This document shows positions 1 to 10,799 of a stretch of DNA of 64,000 bases, piece by piece. The position numbers and the translations under genes were made by a program. The stretch lies in assembly GCA_958510825.1 (NCBI GenBank), contig OY294049.1, forward strand, positions 27,796,986-27,860,985. The letters run 5' to 3'. Every line of letters begins with the position of its first letter. Positions within the stretch are counted from its first letter, which is position 1. Below the pieces are notes generated by a model that saw only the letters and a program-made list of their open reading frames with translations, did not search any database and was not told the origin of the DNA. This stretch comes from Brachypterus glaber (lineage: Eukaryota > Arthropoda > Insecta > Coleoptera > Kateretidae).

Positions 1-796
1 TAAGATGTAATAAATGATTTTTGTTTATATACATTTTCTATATAATAATTATGTATAAATAAGTTTCAGTTACACTACAGAGTGCTTTTTAATATACACG
101 CTCTGACGTTAGAGTCGCATTCCCAGATTGACACGAGTATACAAAGATTTGGTATGTTAATTTGCTATGTACTGTGATTTACAAAACAGATTTGTGTGAC
201 ACTATTTTATAATGTTGAGAGCACGTCAATGCACTGTTGTAAACTATTTACATCTTCATTATGTATTTATTATTGGTGGTGGTAAAATTATATTCAAATA
301 TTTTTCTCCTAGGGTACAGTAAATTTACTATAAATATAAATATAAAGATCTTTAAATATTAAAAGAATGCATTCTACATACCATAGAACATATTTTATGA
401 GGTAAACTACTTTGCACATAATTATAAACAAGCCGTGAAAATATGTAATACTTCCCAAAATATAGTTGATTTGATCTCGAGGCGTCCCCTATAATTTTTG
501 TTAGTTTTCAAAATTGGCAAGAATATTTCTTTACATCAAAGTAATATTTTCTGAAATTTTGATGCGTGAAACGGGGTATGAAGTGTATGAATTTTGGTAA
601 AATTTTCCTTACGTAATACTTGAACGTTTCCTTACCGTAGGTCACTTCGCAGCCAACGTTTAGTTGTGTATTTTTTTCTGTGTAGTTTACCCGACAACAT
701 TTCTAAAGTGAACAAGTTAGGGAGACTAGATTAAGTTATAAGCAAGGCGTTGTAACTAGGAACACTATATCTAGACATTAAGTTAGCAAGGCCTTT
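1..796. other. AT-rich sequence without recognised gene
   Basis: No reading frame of note and no recognised repeat family apart from the start of a foldback arm near 797. No signal-peptide exon for the downstream protease was recognised here. Confidence 0.4.
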
Positions 797-1173
797 AATT
801 TAAGGAATGATTCTTCATTAAAAAATAAGTTCCCTTTAAGGTTTGGTCCGGAAATGAGCACTAAGGGGGGTTTAAAGCTCGTCTTAAAAGTAAGGTAAAC
901 TACCCAGTTACAGACACACTAAGAGTAGAACTTAAGTTTATTCTTCATTATTATTAACAATTTATGCCAATTATCTTAAAAAAATATTGTTAATGGTGTA
1001 TTTACTCAAGAAACGATCTGTATTTTTTTTTGTAATTACAAAATCTTCGTGAAAATTATAAACTTAAATAAAAGTAGTAAAAACATGACTACCCAGTTAC
1101 AGACACTTAAAAATAGAAGGTTGCCCAGCTAAAGAAATAGCGATACCCACTTACAGACAATGCATAATACTAT

Positions 1174-1303
1174 TGTATATATTGTGAGCAGGATATCGTG
1201 TTAATAAAACAACTGTCTAGTGGCAACTGATTTATTTTAAATCCTAATTTATATTATCACAGAGTTGTAGAAGGCGCACATATAAAATTATACAGGGTAT
1301 ACA
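1174..1303 (-). repeat. 3' LTR of the Gypsy element
   Basis: A 130-bp copy near-identical to 4597-4726. The short length and TG...CA ends fit a compact Gypsy LTR. Confidence 0.85.
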
Positions 1304-1327
1304 ATATCTCCCTTTTTGTATAAAAAA

Positions 1328-1329
<2 letters not shown>

Positions 1330-1388
<59 letters not shown>
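1330..1388. repeat. (TA)n microsatellite
   Basis: About 29 TA repeats inside the left end of the Gypsy element, next to the polypurine tract. Confidence 0.95.
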
Positions 1389-1392
<4 letters not shown>

Positions 1393-1899
1393 TAATTTTA
1401 ACAATATTTAATTTGTACAATTATTTTTTAGATAATAATTAATATTATATAATATAATTTTGTAATTATAAAAAAAATATAAATATAATTATATGTATGT
1501 ATTATAAATGTTGCCTTTTATTATTTATTAATCTAATTAATTTTTAACAATGGATTTGTATCACAGTTATACAATAAAATATAACAAAACATTTAAAATA
1601 CTAACAATATTTTTTAAAACAAAACAACAGATTAAAATTATTATATTTGTATATAATAAAATATAGAAAAAAATGAAAAAAAATATTAAATAATATTTTG
1701 TAATTTAAACTTGATTAAAAAAATTGTATTTATAAATATACAACATAGTTTAATATAAAAATTTTTTATTAAAAATATTTTTGAATTTGCATTCAAATGT
1801 AGCTAAAAAAAAATACTATACAAATAGATAATAGACTATATATTAAATTTATTCGGTTTTTTAGATATTCTACCAAAACGAGTCATAGTGTCAAAACTT

Positions 1900-3999
1900 A
1901 ATTTTGGTTTGTCTTTACTAAAACTAGATTGATTTTTGCTACAACTAGGTTGAACTAGTGTTTTGTCTATTACCAATTTATTTGGCTCGTTTGAACTATT
2001 TAACACAGATTTTAATATACTTAATGGTATATTGTCACTATTACTATTTTGTTCTAGGTTACCACTAGAACATGTCTGTTCATTACTAATATTAGTAGAA
2101 TTTTGTCTATTACTAATATTAGTAGTATTTACTTCAACATTTTGATTATTTTTTATAGTTGCATAATTGTTTGATATATCCTGGAAATTTCTAGAATCAT
2201 CATTTACTTTTAAAACTTTATAACTGTTAAATTTACTTTTATTTCAATATTTATTTACTGGACTTAAATTTTTGTCAACTGAATTATAATTTGAAAAATG
2301 AACTATTTTAATAAATCTTCTATTTCTTATATAGAACCTGCCTATTATTTTACCTGTAATCCAATTACTACCAGGCTTTTTCTGAAATCTAATTTTACAG
2401 TTTTTATTTAATTCTTTAAGATTTTTTACTCCTCTATTATCATAATAGATTTTTTGTTGATTTTGCCTATTTTTCTTAAATTTCTATTCATTAAAATACG
2501 TGCTGGAGAATTAAAATTATCTATTGGAGTATTTCTAAATAGCTAGATAAGGACATTTTCCATCAAGAATACTTTTTCTTAAAATATTTTTAACAGTTTG
2601 AATTTGACGTTCCACAAAACCATTAGATTGTGGATAACGTGGAGAACTTTTAATATGAGTAAATTCCCACTCAGAACTAATTTTTTTAAATTGAAAAGAA
2701 GAAAATTATGGACCAGAATCAGAAATAACAATTCTAGGAATTCCAAAACGTGCAAATACAGACTTTAATTTCAAAATAACATTATTACTTGATAAATCTT
2801 TTCTTAAATTCAAAACTTCATCTAAATTAGTTTGCTCTACAAAATATTTTCTTTTTTCCTCAGTTACATTTAAATTTAAACTTATTAAACAAAATTGACT
2901 TTCTACTTCCAAATCTAAATTTTCATCAACATTTTTGTCTTTTTCATAAGCTCTAGAAAGCGTATCCGCCAAAATTAAATCTTTACCAGGACGGAACTTA
3001 AGCTTAAAATCATATTTTCTTAATTGAATTAAAATTCTTTGTAGTCGAGGTGGGCAAACATTAATATTTTTATTTACCAGACTTAACAAAGGTAAATGGT
3101 CAGTTTCTATTTCAAAAAATTTACAAAAAACAAATTGGTGGAATCTTTGAGCTTCAAAAAAGCAAGCTAATAATTCCTTCTCAATTTGGCTATATCTGGA
3201 TTGACATTCAGTAAAAGCACGTGAAGCATAAGCACATGAAAATCCATCTTGTAATAAACAAGCTGCCATTCCATTTTGACTACTATATACAGATATAGTT
3301 ATAGGTTTATTTATATTAAAAAATTTTAAACATAGGGTGTTGCTTACTACATTTTTTAATATTTCAAAAGCTTTATCATGCCTTTCACCCCAAGAAAATA
3401 CCACATTTTTCTTAACTAATTCACGCAATGGTGCAGTTTTTTCAGATAAATTATCTACAAATTTACCAACATAATTAAGAAGTCCTAAAAATCTTTGAAC
3501 ATCCCCAATACTTTCAGGTTTTTGCATGTTTTTTATTGCATCTACTTTCAAATTATCTATTTTTATACCTTCAGAAGAAATCCTATGTCCCATATAAGTA
3601 ACTTCTTCAACAGAAAATTTACATTTTTTTTTATTAAATTTAATATTATGTTGCTCTGCTAATTTAAAAACTTCCAATAAATTATTATGTTCTTCAAAAT
3701 TTTTTCCAGTTACAATAAAATCATCAACAAATATTTTAACAAATTTAAGATATCCAAAAATCTCAAATAATCTCTCTGAAAAAACCTCCCCAGTACAAAC
3801 TAGCCCGTATGGTAATCTTTTGAATCTATAACGTCCAAAAGGAGTGTTAAAAGTGCAAAGTTTTGAACTTTCTTTATCAAGTTTGATATGTAAAAACCCC
3901 TGAGTTATATCCAAAACACTAAAAACTTTTGATTCAGCAAAATCGATAGTTAACTCTTTAAGAGAGCATTTTTCTATAATGTCTTTGAATAACTTTATT
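1900..3999 (-). pseudogene. Gypsy pol remnant: RT, RNase H, partial integrase
   Basis: The 402-codon frame 3914-2706 contains RT (ITQGFLHIKL, FNTPFGRYRFKRLPYG, active-site FVDD), RNase H (YSQIEKELLA, ETDHLPLL, ILADTLSRA) and then integrase FGIPRIVISDSGP. The integrase zinc finger and first catalytic Asp are missing: the frame jumps from the RNase H tail to the middle of the core. A CAA-to-TAA type stop follows SDSGP, after which FTHIKSSPRYPQSNGFVERQ is readable (about 2665-2560), then a basic C-terminal tail to about 1900. Upstream, a frameshift near 3990 separates it from the gag-RT fusion. It cannot make an active enzyme. Confidence 0.88.
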
Positions 4000-4590
4000 T
4001 TAATCTAAAGGATCAATGCAAAGTCTTAAACTACCATCATGTTTTCTAATAATTACTAAACTATTTACCCATGTTGCACAATCTGTACATTTTTCTATTA
4101 TATTTTCATTTAGCAGTTTTTCTCTGATGGTATTACTACGAATACCACAAATCAGAATATCCTTGACCAAATGTTCCCTTAGTTCACCAAACTCACACGA
4201 AAGAGACAGATTTTTGAGTTCTACAATAAATTGCTCCAACGTTTGGCCTTCTAACTGCTTATGTGTCAAAAATTTGTGGCGTTCATAAGTAAGATTTGTT
4301 TTAGGCATAAAATGCTTATCAAAATTTTGGATAAAACATCAAATTTATTTTTATCTTCTTCAGGAATAACAAAAGTATTAAAAATTCTCATACCTTCATC
4401 TCCAATTAACGTCAAAAGCTGAGCGGATTTTGTGGCATCGGATTTTGAAATAATTTTGGTTGCAGTTAGATATGTAGTAAAGCGTTGCTTCCAAAATTTC
4501 CAGTTTTCTGATAAATTACCAGAAAAAATCATTGGCGGGACCCCTCGGAAATCCCTTTTTGCAACCCGGTGCCGTTCCGTTAGACTGCGT
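4000..4590 (-). pseudogene. Gypsy gag remnant fused to an RT fragment
   Basis: Minus-strand frames 4649-4266 and 4308-4000 carry a Gypsy-type gag core (MIFSGNLSENWKFWKQRF; later QLEGQTLEQFIVELKNLS and IREKLLNEN). A frameshift near 4300 separates the two. After REKLLNEN the frame runs directly into RT sequence (ATWVNSLVIIRK, LRLCIDPLD). Zinc knuckle, protease and the first part of RT were therefore lost in one internal deletion. Confidence 0.82.
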
Positions 4591-4596
4591 CCATAT

Positions 4597-4726
4597 TGTT
4601 TATATTGTGAGCAGGATATCGTGTTAATAAAACAACTGTCTAGTGGCAACTGATTTATTTTAAATCCTAATTTATATTATCACAGAGTTGTAGAGGGCGC
4701 ACATATAAAATTATACAGGGTATACA
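4597..4726 (-). repeat. 5' LTR of the Gypsy element
   Basis: Same 130-bp repeat as at 1174-1303. On the minus strand a TGG (primer-binding-like) lies a few bases after its end. Confidence 0.85.
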
Positions 4727-5598
4727 ATAAATACTACATTTATTTAAAAAGATTTTTAATATATTAATTATCAAAACTGAAAAATAAACCAAGAATACTA
4801 TAAGTAATAACACAAATTAAAAAAAAAACTTGTATTTTTTTTTATATATAATTTGTATTTTTTTGTTTGAAATGTGTATTATTAAAAAAGTATAACAATT
4901 TATACTTTAAAACGCAAAAATCAAACGCTAACAAAAAGAAACAAAAATTAATACTTATTCTCAATAAAAACATAAATATTAAATGATAAACATAAATATT
5001 AAAAAAACCAACATAAAAATTCTGAATGCAAAAAAAATAAAAAAAATAAATCAAATTTAGTTTTCTAAAACGATGAAAATAAAATAAGTTTATGAAAATT
5101 CTTTCATTTATAATACTTCATATATCCCTATTTTGTTTAATAACTTTGGCTTTCGACCCCATCTTAAAATATCAAATTGTTTTGTCTTGTGATTCATTAT
5201 TTTAAAGTCCATAAAATTGTTTATTTGACTATATATTTTTTATTTTAAAAAAATTAAGGTGGTTAAAAAAGTGTTGAAAATGGAAATTTTCGTCAAAATT
5301 TTAATAAAAAAATAAAAAAAAATAGTTTAATAATTTATTATGTGATACAAAAACCTTAATTTTACTTATAATTTAATTTTATATAAAATTAAATGAAAAT
5401 CACAACAAAAATGTAAGAATTTTTTAGAAAAAAAAAAAGATAATAAATAAATAAACTAAAAGTTGACGTAATTGTTAAATAGCACCTTTAAAAAAAAACA
5501 AAATTAAAATATTTAACAGAAAAGTTTGTTTTTTGCAATTTTTGATAAAAAATCTTAGATTATTGTACATAAATCAATCTTTACCAGATACAGACATA
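4727..5598. other. AT-rich spacer, nothing recognised
   Basis: Low-complexity A/T-rich sequence between the Gypsy element and a MITE half. The short open frames here are compositional. Confidence 0.5.
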
Positions 5599-5910
5599 CA
5601 GTGCGGTCCAAAAGTCACCCCCCCCTTTTAACTTTTGAACGAGTTGAGATATCGACTTCAAATTTAGAACTCTTAAATAAGACAACTTAAACTATCTTTT
5701 AGCATATATTTGATATTTTCAGCTCTTGAAATGTGGGCAGGGGGGCATGGGGGGACATTTTTTTAAATGGAAAGGGGGGTCGTGTGATACATCATTTTAA
5801 AGCTTATATTTATATTTATATATATATTTTTAAATTTTTTAAAAATGTTTTTTAAGGTTTTAATTTTTAAATTTTTTGTGCTAAAACATTCGATTTTTTA
5901 AGTTTATTAA
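5599..5910 (+). mobile_element. half of a TA-flanked MITE (GCGGTCCAAAAGTC family)
   Basis: TA at 5597 is followed by cagtgcggtccaaaagtc, matching the complete palindromic copy at 60003-60707. Only the left half is present; it abuts another half-element at about 5911. Confidence 0.7.
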
Positions 5911-6372
5911 AATTTTCGACATTTTAGTATTTAATTTTTCGTCCTCGAACCGTGAAATTTCACCTTCAAATGAACTTTTCTCGAAAACGGTTAATCCTAC
6001 AGTATTACAACAAAAGTACCTTTTTTATGTATTTTGACCTGAGGAATCATATTTCAAAAATAAAATTAAAAAAAAGTTACACAGAAAAAAGTTTGGGACA
6101 AAAAACTAATAAGGTCCCCCCGTTTCGGACACCCCTGGTTTAAATAAGTACGTGAAAATGACATACAAAGATGGGCCTTATTAGGAATAATTCACGTGCA
6201 AAACCTCGTTAATATATCTCAAAGGGTTCCTGAGTTATTAAATAAAAACCGATTTTTTTAGCCAATTTCAAAGCTCCCTTATGACGCATTTTTAGACATA
6301 TGTTTATAGGAACTTTTTGTCATATTTTATCATGTAGAATCACCTGTTAAAATTTCCTACCCTATTTCAAAT
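5911..6372 (+). mobile_element. half of foldback family B
   Basis: Runs from attttcgacattttagtat to tttcaaatacacc and matches the right arm (about 24850-25338) of the complete palindrome at 24232-25338. Confidence 0.7.
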
Positions 6373-6545
6373 ACACCCTGACCAGTTACAGACATCTATA
6401 TATTTTACGTGATAATGGATTTGTAAGATAAAAAAGGGTGTCTGTAACTGGTACTGAGGAAGAATGATATTTTATCTAATAAATAAACTTAAAATTATTA
6501 TATGTGGTAAAATATCCAAGATATTGAATAACACAACCCCAGAAA

Positions 6546-7716
6546 AAAAAGGTCAAGACCCTTGAGACAGACCATGATATTCCTATGTATTTTTCGACGC
6601 TGAATCTGAATCCGGGGTCAGAAAAGACCCTAGACGTCTGGAATTCACTCCCGGACCCAAAAACTACCCTTAAAAGGTGTGAAAAATTGAGTTCGAATTG
6701 AAGCCGAATTGGAGGTCAAAAAAAATTCGAAACCCGTAGAGTTCACCCCCGGGCCCAAAAACTACCCCTGAGAAGGGTTGGAAAATTAAGTTTCAGATGC
6801 CAGATACTCGATCATGGTATACCTATGTATTTTTCGACGCTGAATTCGAATTTAAGGTCAAAAAATTTTTACACCTCTGGAATCCACCCCCGGGCGCAAA
6901 AACTACTCCCAATAAAGGGTGGAAAATTGAGTTTCGCATGCCAGATGCTCAACCATGGTATTCCTATGTATTTTTCGACGCTGAATCCAAATTTGAGGTC
7001 GAAAAAAATTCTACACCCCTGGAGTTCACCCCTGTGCTGGCAAAAAATATTAAAAATACAAGATATCTAAATGGGGATTCTCGCGGAAAAAGTAAGACCA
7101 CGTCTGAACTGGCGGAGACTGGCTCTTTGCGACTTCAATCTTTTTCCGTCCCAAGTTCAATTTTTACCCGTTATTGGGGGTAGCTTTGAGCCCGGGGGTG
7201 AATCTCAGGGAGGTAGATTTTTTTGACCTCGGATTGGATTCTCCGCCGCAAAATACGTAGGAATTGGTTGAGCATCTGGCACCTAAAACTCAATTCCCCA
7301 CTCCTTAGGGGTAGTTTTTGGGCCCGGAGGTGAATTCCAGGAGTATATATTTTTTTAACCTCAAATACATGGTCGAGCATCTGGCATCCGAAACTCAATT
7401 TTCCACCCCTTCTTGGAGGTATTTTTTGGGCCCGGGAGTGAATTCCGGGGTGTAGAAATTTTGTTGACCTCAAATTCCGATTCAGAGTCAAAAAATACAT
7501 AGGAATACCATGGTTGACATCTGGCATCCTAAACTCAATTTTCCAACCCTTCTCAGGGGTAGTTTTTGGGCCCGTGGGTGAACTATAGGGGTGTCGAAAT
7601 ATTTTTGACCTCGAATTCGGCTTCAATTCGAACTCAATTTTTCACCCCTTTTAAGGGTAGTTTTTCGGTCCGGGGGTGAATTCCAGACGTCTAGGGTCTT
7701 TTCTGACCCCGGGGTT
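6546..7716. mobile_element. foldback built from alternating inverted units of about 130 bp
   Basis: Left arm units read ttcctatgtatttttcgacg...gaggtcaaaaa...cacccccgggcccaaaaac. The right arm is their inverted complement, centred near 7110. Each arm has two to four units. The core gaatccgaatttgaggtc recurs in the foldback at 54.4-54.97 kb. Overlapping open frames (6797-7183 and 7171-7626) arise from the repeat unit and are not genes. Confidence 0.8.
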
Positions 7717-7922
7717 GTGTAATAAGTGAAGGGTGTAGAGAACCCAGCTACATACACTATTGTCTGTAATTGGGTATTCATGATTTTTACTAACCCATGG
7801 GTTAGTTAAAAAACTAAGTGTTTGTAACTAGGCCCAGTTACAGATCAAATTAAACTAAAATTAAGAGTAGCGTGTTTCTTAAGCTTACCTTTAAGAGTAA
7901 AATTATTTAAGAACAGCCACAC

Positions 7923-9307
7923 CACGGTGGGCTTTAAGCTTACGGAGATGAAAAAATCGAACACCCCGTAACTGACAACGGGATATTGTTTCTAATGCTT
8001 TCAGAATTACATGTACGTTGAGAACAAAATCGTAGGTGTAGCCGTTTTTTATTCCATCAAAAATTAGTACATATGTGACCCAAAAAAAAATTCAAATTAA
8101 AAAGTTAGGAGGTCTCACCCCTTAAATTTGTTTATTGGGGTAAGAGTTTCATCCCTATTTTTTTTCAAAATTTTTAAAAAATCTAGAGATCGCTCACAGC
8201 CATTTTTCAAAAAATATGTTTGCTTAGCTTTTTTTTTATTTTTTTAAGGCCCAAGGATTTTTTATTTAAATCTTTTTAACACGAAACGGTATAAGGGATA
8301 GTAAATTGCTAACCTCAAAAAAAAATCTGAATTTTTCTTTCAAAATGGCGGTGCTGTGCCCTTTAAAGTTTGAAAATTCACTACATTGCTTGATTTTAGG
8401 TCTAATTACAGGCACAAAAAATGTTTTTCATTGTCTTCAAACATTGTGCGTGTAGCCCAATATGTCCTTACATAAAAACAACTATATTTTTTTTATTGGA
8501 TATACAGAGTATCCAGAAAAAATAATATATACATTTTTTTAACATTTTTGAGAGATAAATTCGGTTTTTAGTGACAGGGTAGGACTCAAAATATTCTATA
8601 TAACGCGTTATATAGAAGTTCCCTTATTTTGAATCCTACCCTGTCACTAAAAACCGAATTTATCTCTCAAAAATGTTAAAAAAATGTATATATTATTTTT
8701 TCTGGATACCCTGTATATCCGATAAAAAAATATAGTTGTTTTTATGTGACATATTGGGCTACACGCACAATGTTTGAAGACAATGAAAAACATTTTTTTG
8801 TGCCTCTAATTAGACCTATAATAAAGCAATGTAGTGAATTTTCAAACTTTAAAAGGCACAGCACCGCCATTTTGAAAGAAAAATTCAGATTCTTTTTGAT
8901 GTTAGCAATTTACTATCCCTTTATACCGTTTCGTGTTAAAAAGATTTAAATAAAAAATCCTTGGGCCTTAAAAAAAATAAAAAAGCTAAGCACACATAAT
9001 TTTTAAAAAATGGCTGTGAGCGACCTCTAGATTTTTTCAAAAATTTTGAAAAAAATTAGGGATGAAACTCTTACCCCAATAAACAAATTTAAGGGGTGAG
9101 ACCTCCAAACTTTTTAGTTTGAAATTTTTTTGGGTCACATATGTGTCACATATACTAATACACTAATTTTTAATGGAATAAAAAACGGCTACACCTATGA
9201 TTTTGTTCTCAACGAACATGTAATTCTGAAAGCATTAGAAACAATATCCCGTTGTCAGTTATGGCGTGTTCGATTTTTTCATCTCCGTAAGCTTAAAGAC
9301 CACCGTG
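7923..9307. mobile_element. 1,385-bp foldback element with CACGGTGGGC ends, 4-bp duplication
   Basis: The ends CACGGTGGGCTTTAAGC and its complement bound two arms of about 690 bp that meet at the palindrome ataacgcgttat (about 8603-8614). Direct ACAC copies flank it at 7919-7922 and 9308-9311. A second copy at 47667-49040 has the same ends and CCTT duplications. CAC ends suggest the CMC (CACTA/Chapaev) or Transib groups; a 4-bp duplication favours a Chapaev-type assignment (inference). No transposase ORF. Confidence 0.85.
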
Positions 9308-9789
9308 ACACTTGACATCGACCCCCTCCGATTTGGCTGATTTTTGGTGGGCATGTTACCCACCCAGGGAGTAGTCAAAAGCCAAAAAGGTCCCTCAAAA
9401 ATTTATTGGCTAAACTGTAGCAATTTTTCTTTTTTTTTTTCAAATTTTTTACTTGAATTAGGGTATTTTTGATTACGCTGGTGTTTTTTAACTAAAAGGC
9501 TGAAATTTGGGTTTCTAGTGTAAAATTGACCAAGGAACAATAACTTGGTCTCAGATTTGATCTACGACAAATATCTCCAAAAATATGGGTCAAAAACACT
9601 CAAAATTTACCAAAAAAGTCCCAAATCTTGGGGAAATGGTCAAATTTTTTTTTTGCTATCCGAGTCAGGCATCTTGTAGAAAAAGAATCAACGAATCCAA
9701 TGAGCATTCGCACATATTTTTAGGACAAACCGTTTAGAAACTGCGCGGCTTCAAAGTTTGAGGTTTTTGTTTTTTTTTCAAAAATCTCA

Positions 9790-9935
9790 ATTTTTTAGCA
9801 GACTAACATCTCTACTCTAAATTTCTCTACTTCATAACATCCCTACTCCATAACAGCCCTACTCCATAACAACTCTACTCCGTAACATCTCTACTCCATA
9901 ACATCTCTACCCCGTAACAACTGTACTCCACACTA
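9790..9935. repeat. minisatellite in the left arm of the palindromic element
   Basis: About seven diverged units of roughly 18-19 bp (ctactccataacatct). The inverted counterpart lies in the right arm at 11990-12140. Confidence 0.8.
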
Positions 9936-10039
9936 TATGCACTTTATTAGCCACTTTAGTGGAATTAAATTTATTATTTGAAAAAAAAATAATATGAGCC
10001 TTTAATGAGGCCTTCTCAAAATTCTCAGAGTGTACATTT

Positions 10040-10640
10040 TTTCAAGATCCGAGGAAGTCAACTATATTTTGTTAGACTTCTCATCGTGCTACTTCACAAA
10101 GCACATGTGGGAGTGGAATTGTTGCAGTTTTTTTTCTTTTGGCCAATTTAGCTCCTTGGCTGGAAGCCTTGGCATCAGGAGTGACACATCCACTTCTGAT
10201 TCGTCGCTGTAGACGTCGGTGACCATTGCAACATATCTGCTTTTTGTCAACCTAACAACAACATACATTTCACCAAAAACACTTTAAGTTTCGGATGGTC
10301 TGAGGGCCTTCGTGAGGGCATGTCATTTGAAATCTTCCAGCAAGTTACTGAATTGTCTAAAAAGAGAAAGGAAAACATACATAAAGCCTAGGAAAAAAAA
10401 AACAAAGATAGTTACATTAATTAATATTTGGTTCGGAAACTGAAATAGAAATTTGCCACTCATCTCTGAACTACAAAATTCAAATAAGTCATGGGCGTTA
10501 ATGATTTGGTTGTCTAGTGGCCTCTGCAAGCTGGCCCGTCTTGCCTTCCTCTTGACTGAGTCACCATCGGCATCACATTGCGATTTCCCATGACTTGTTG
10601 CAAAATAAGTATGCGACACTTTAAGCTTAAACTCTTATTT
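10040..10640 (-). pseudogene. gene-fragment copy in the left arm (HGK...VKRKA protein)
   Basis: On the minus strand the copy reads ATSHGKSQCDADGDSVKRKA, NQIINAHDLFEF, then after a deletion an intron-like segment and later DVYSDESEVDVSLLMPRLPA. The HGK-x3-CD-x2-G-x2-VKR signature resembles an uncharacterised protein common in animal repeats (from memory). This arm keeps the signature intact but has lost about 150 bp present in the right-arm copy and carries frameshifts. It may be a captured host gene or part of an element's own ORF; no function is assigned. Confidence 0.6.
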
Positions 10641-10799
10641 CTGACTGCAAAGGTTTTTTAAATACCTAAGAGTATTGTTGACTTGTTGCAAAATATTTAT
10701 GCGACACTTTAAGCTTAAACTCTGATTTCTGACTGCTAAGGTTTTTAAAATACCCTTGGGTATATAAAAACCTTTGAAGTCAGAAATCAGAGTTTAAGC

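Larger units (their letters stand above)
1174..4726 (-). mobile_element. Ty3/Gypsy LTR retrotransposon, internally deleted
   Basis: Two 130-bp direct LTRs (1174-1303 and 4597-4726) begin TGT and end ACA and differ at few bases. They bound gag and pol remnants read on the minus strand. A polypurine tract (AAAAAGGGAG on the minus strand) precedes the 3' LTR. The interior is about 3.3 kb, short for a Gypsy element, with missing protease, part of RT and most of integrase. No clean target duplication was found. Confidence 0.9.

Noticed and set aside
1168..4740. Matching ends as a simple 5-bp-duplication Gypsy insertion
   Set aside because: The LTRs are clear, but the flanks (ctat/ataa) do not form a convincing target duplication, so none is claimed.
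4842..5054. 70-codon Phe/Tyr-rich frame
   Set aside because: It is explained by extreme A/T composition and has no start context or similarity.
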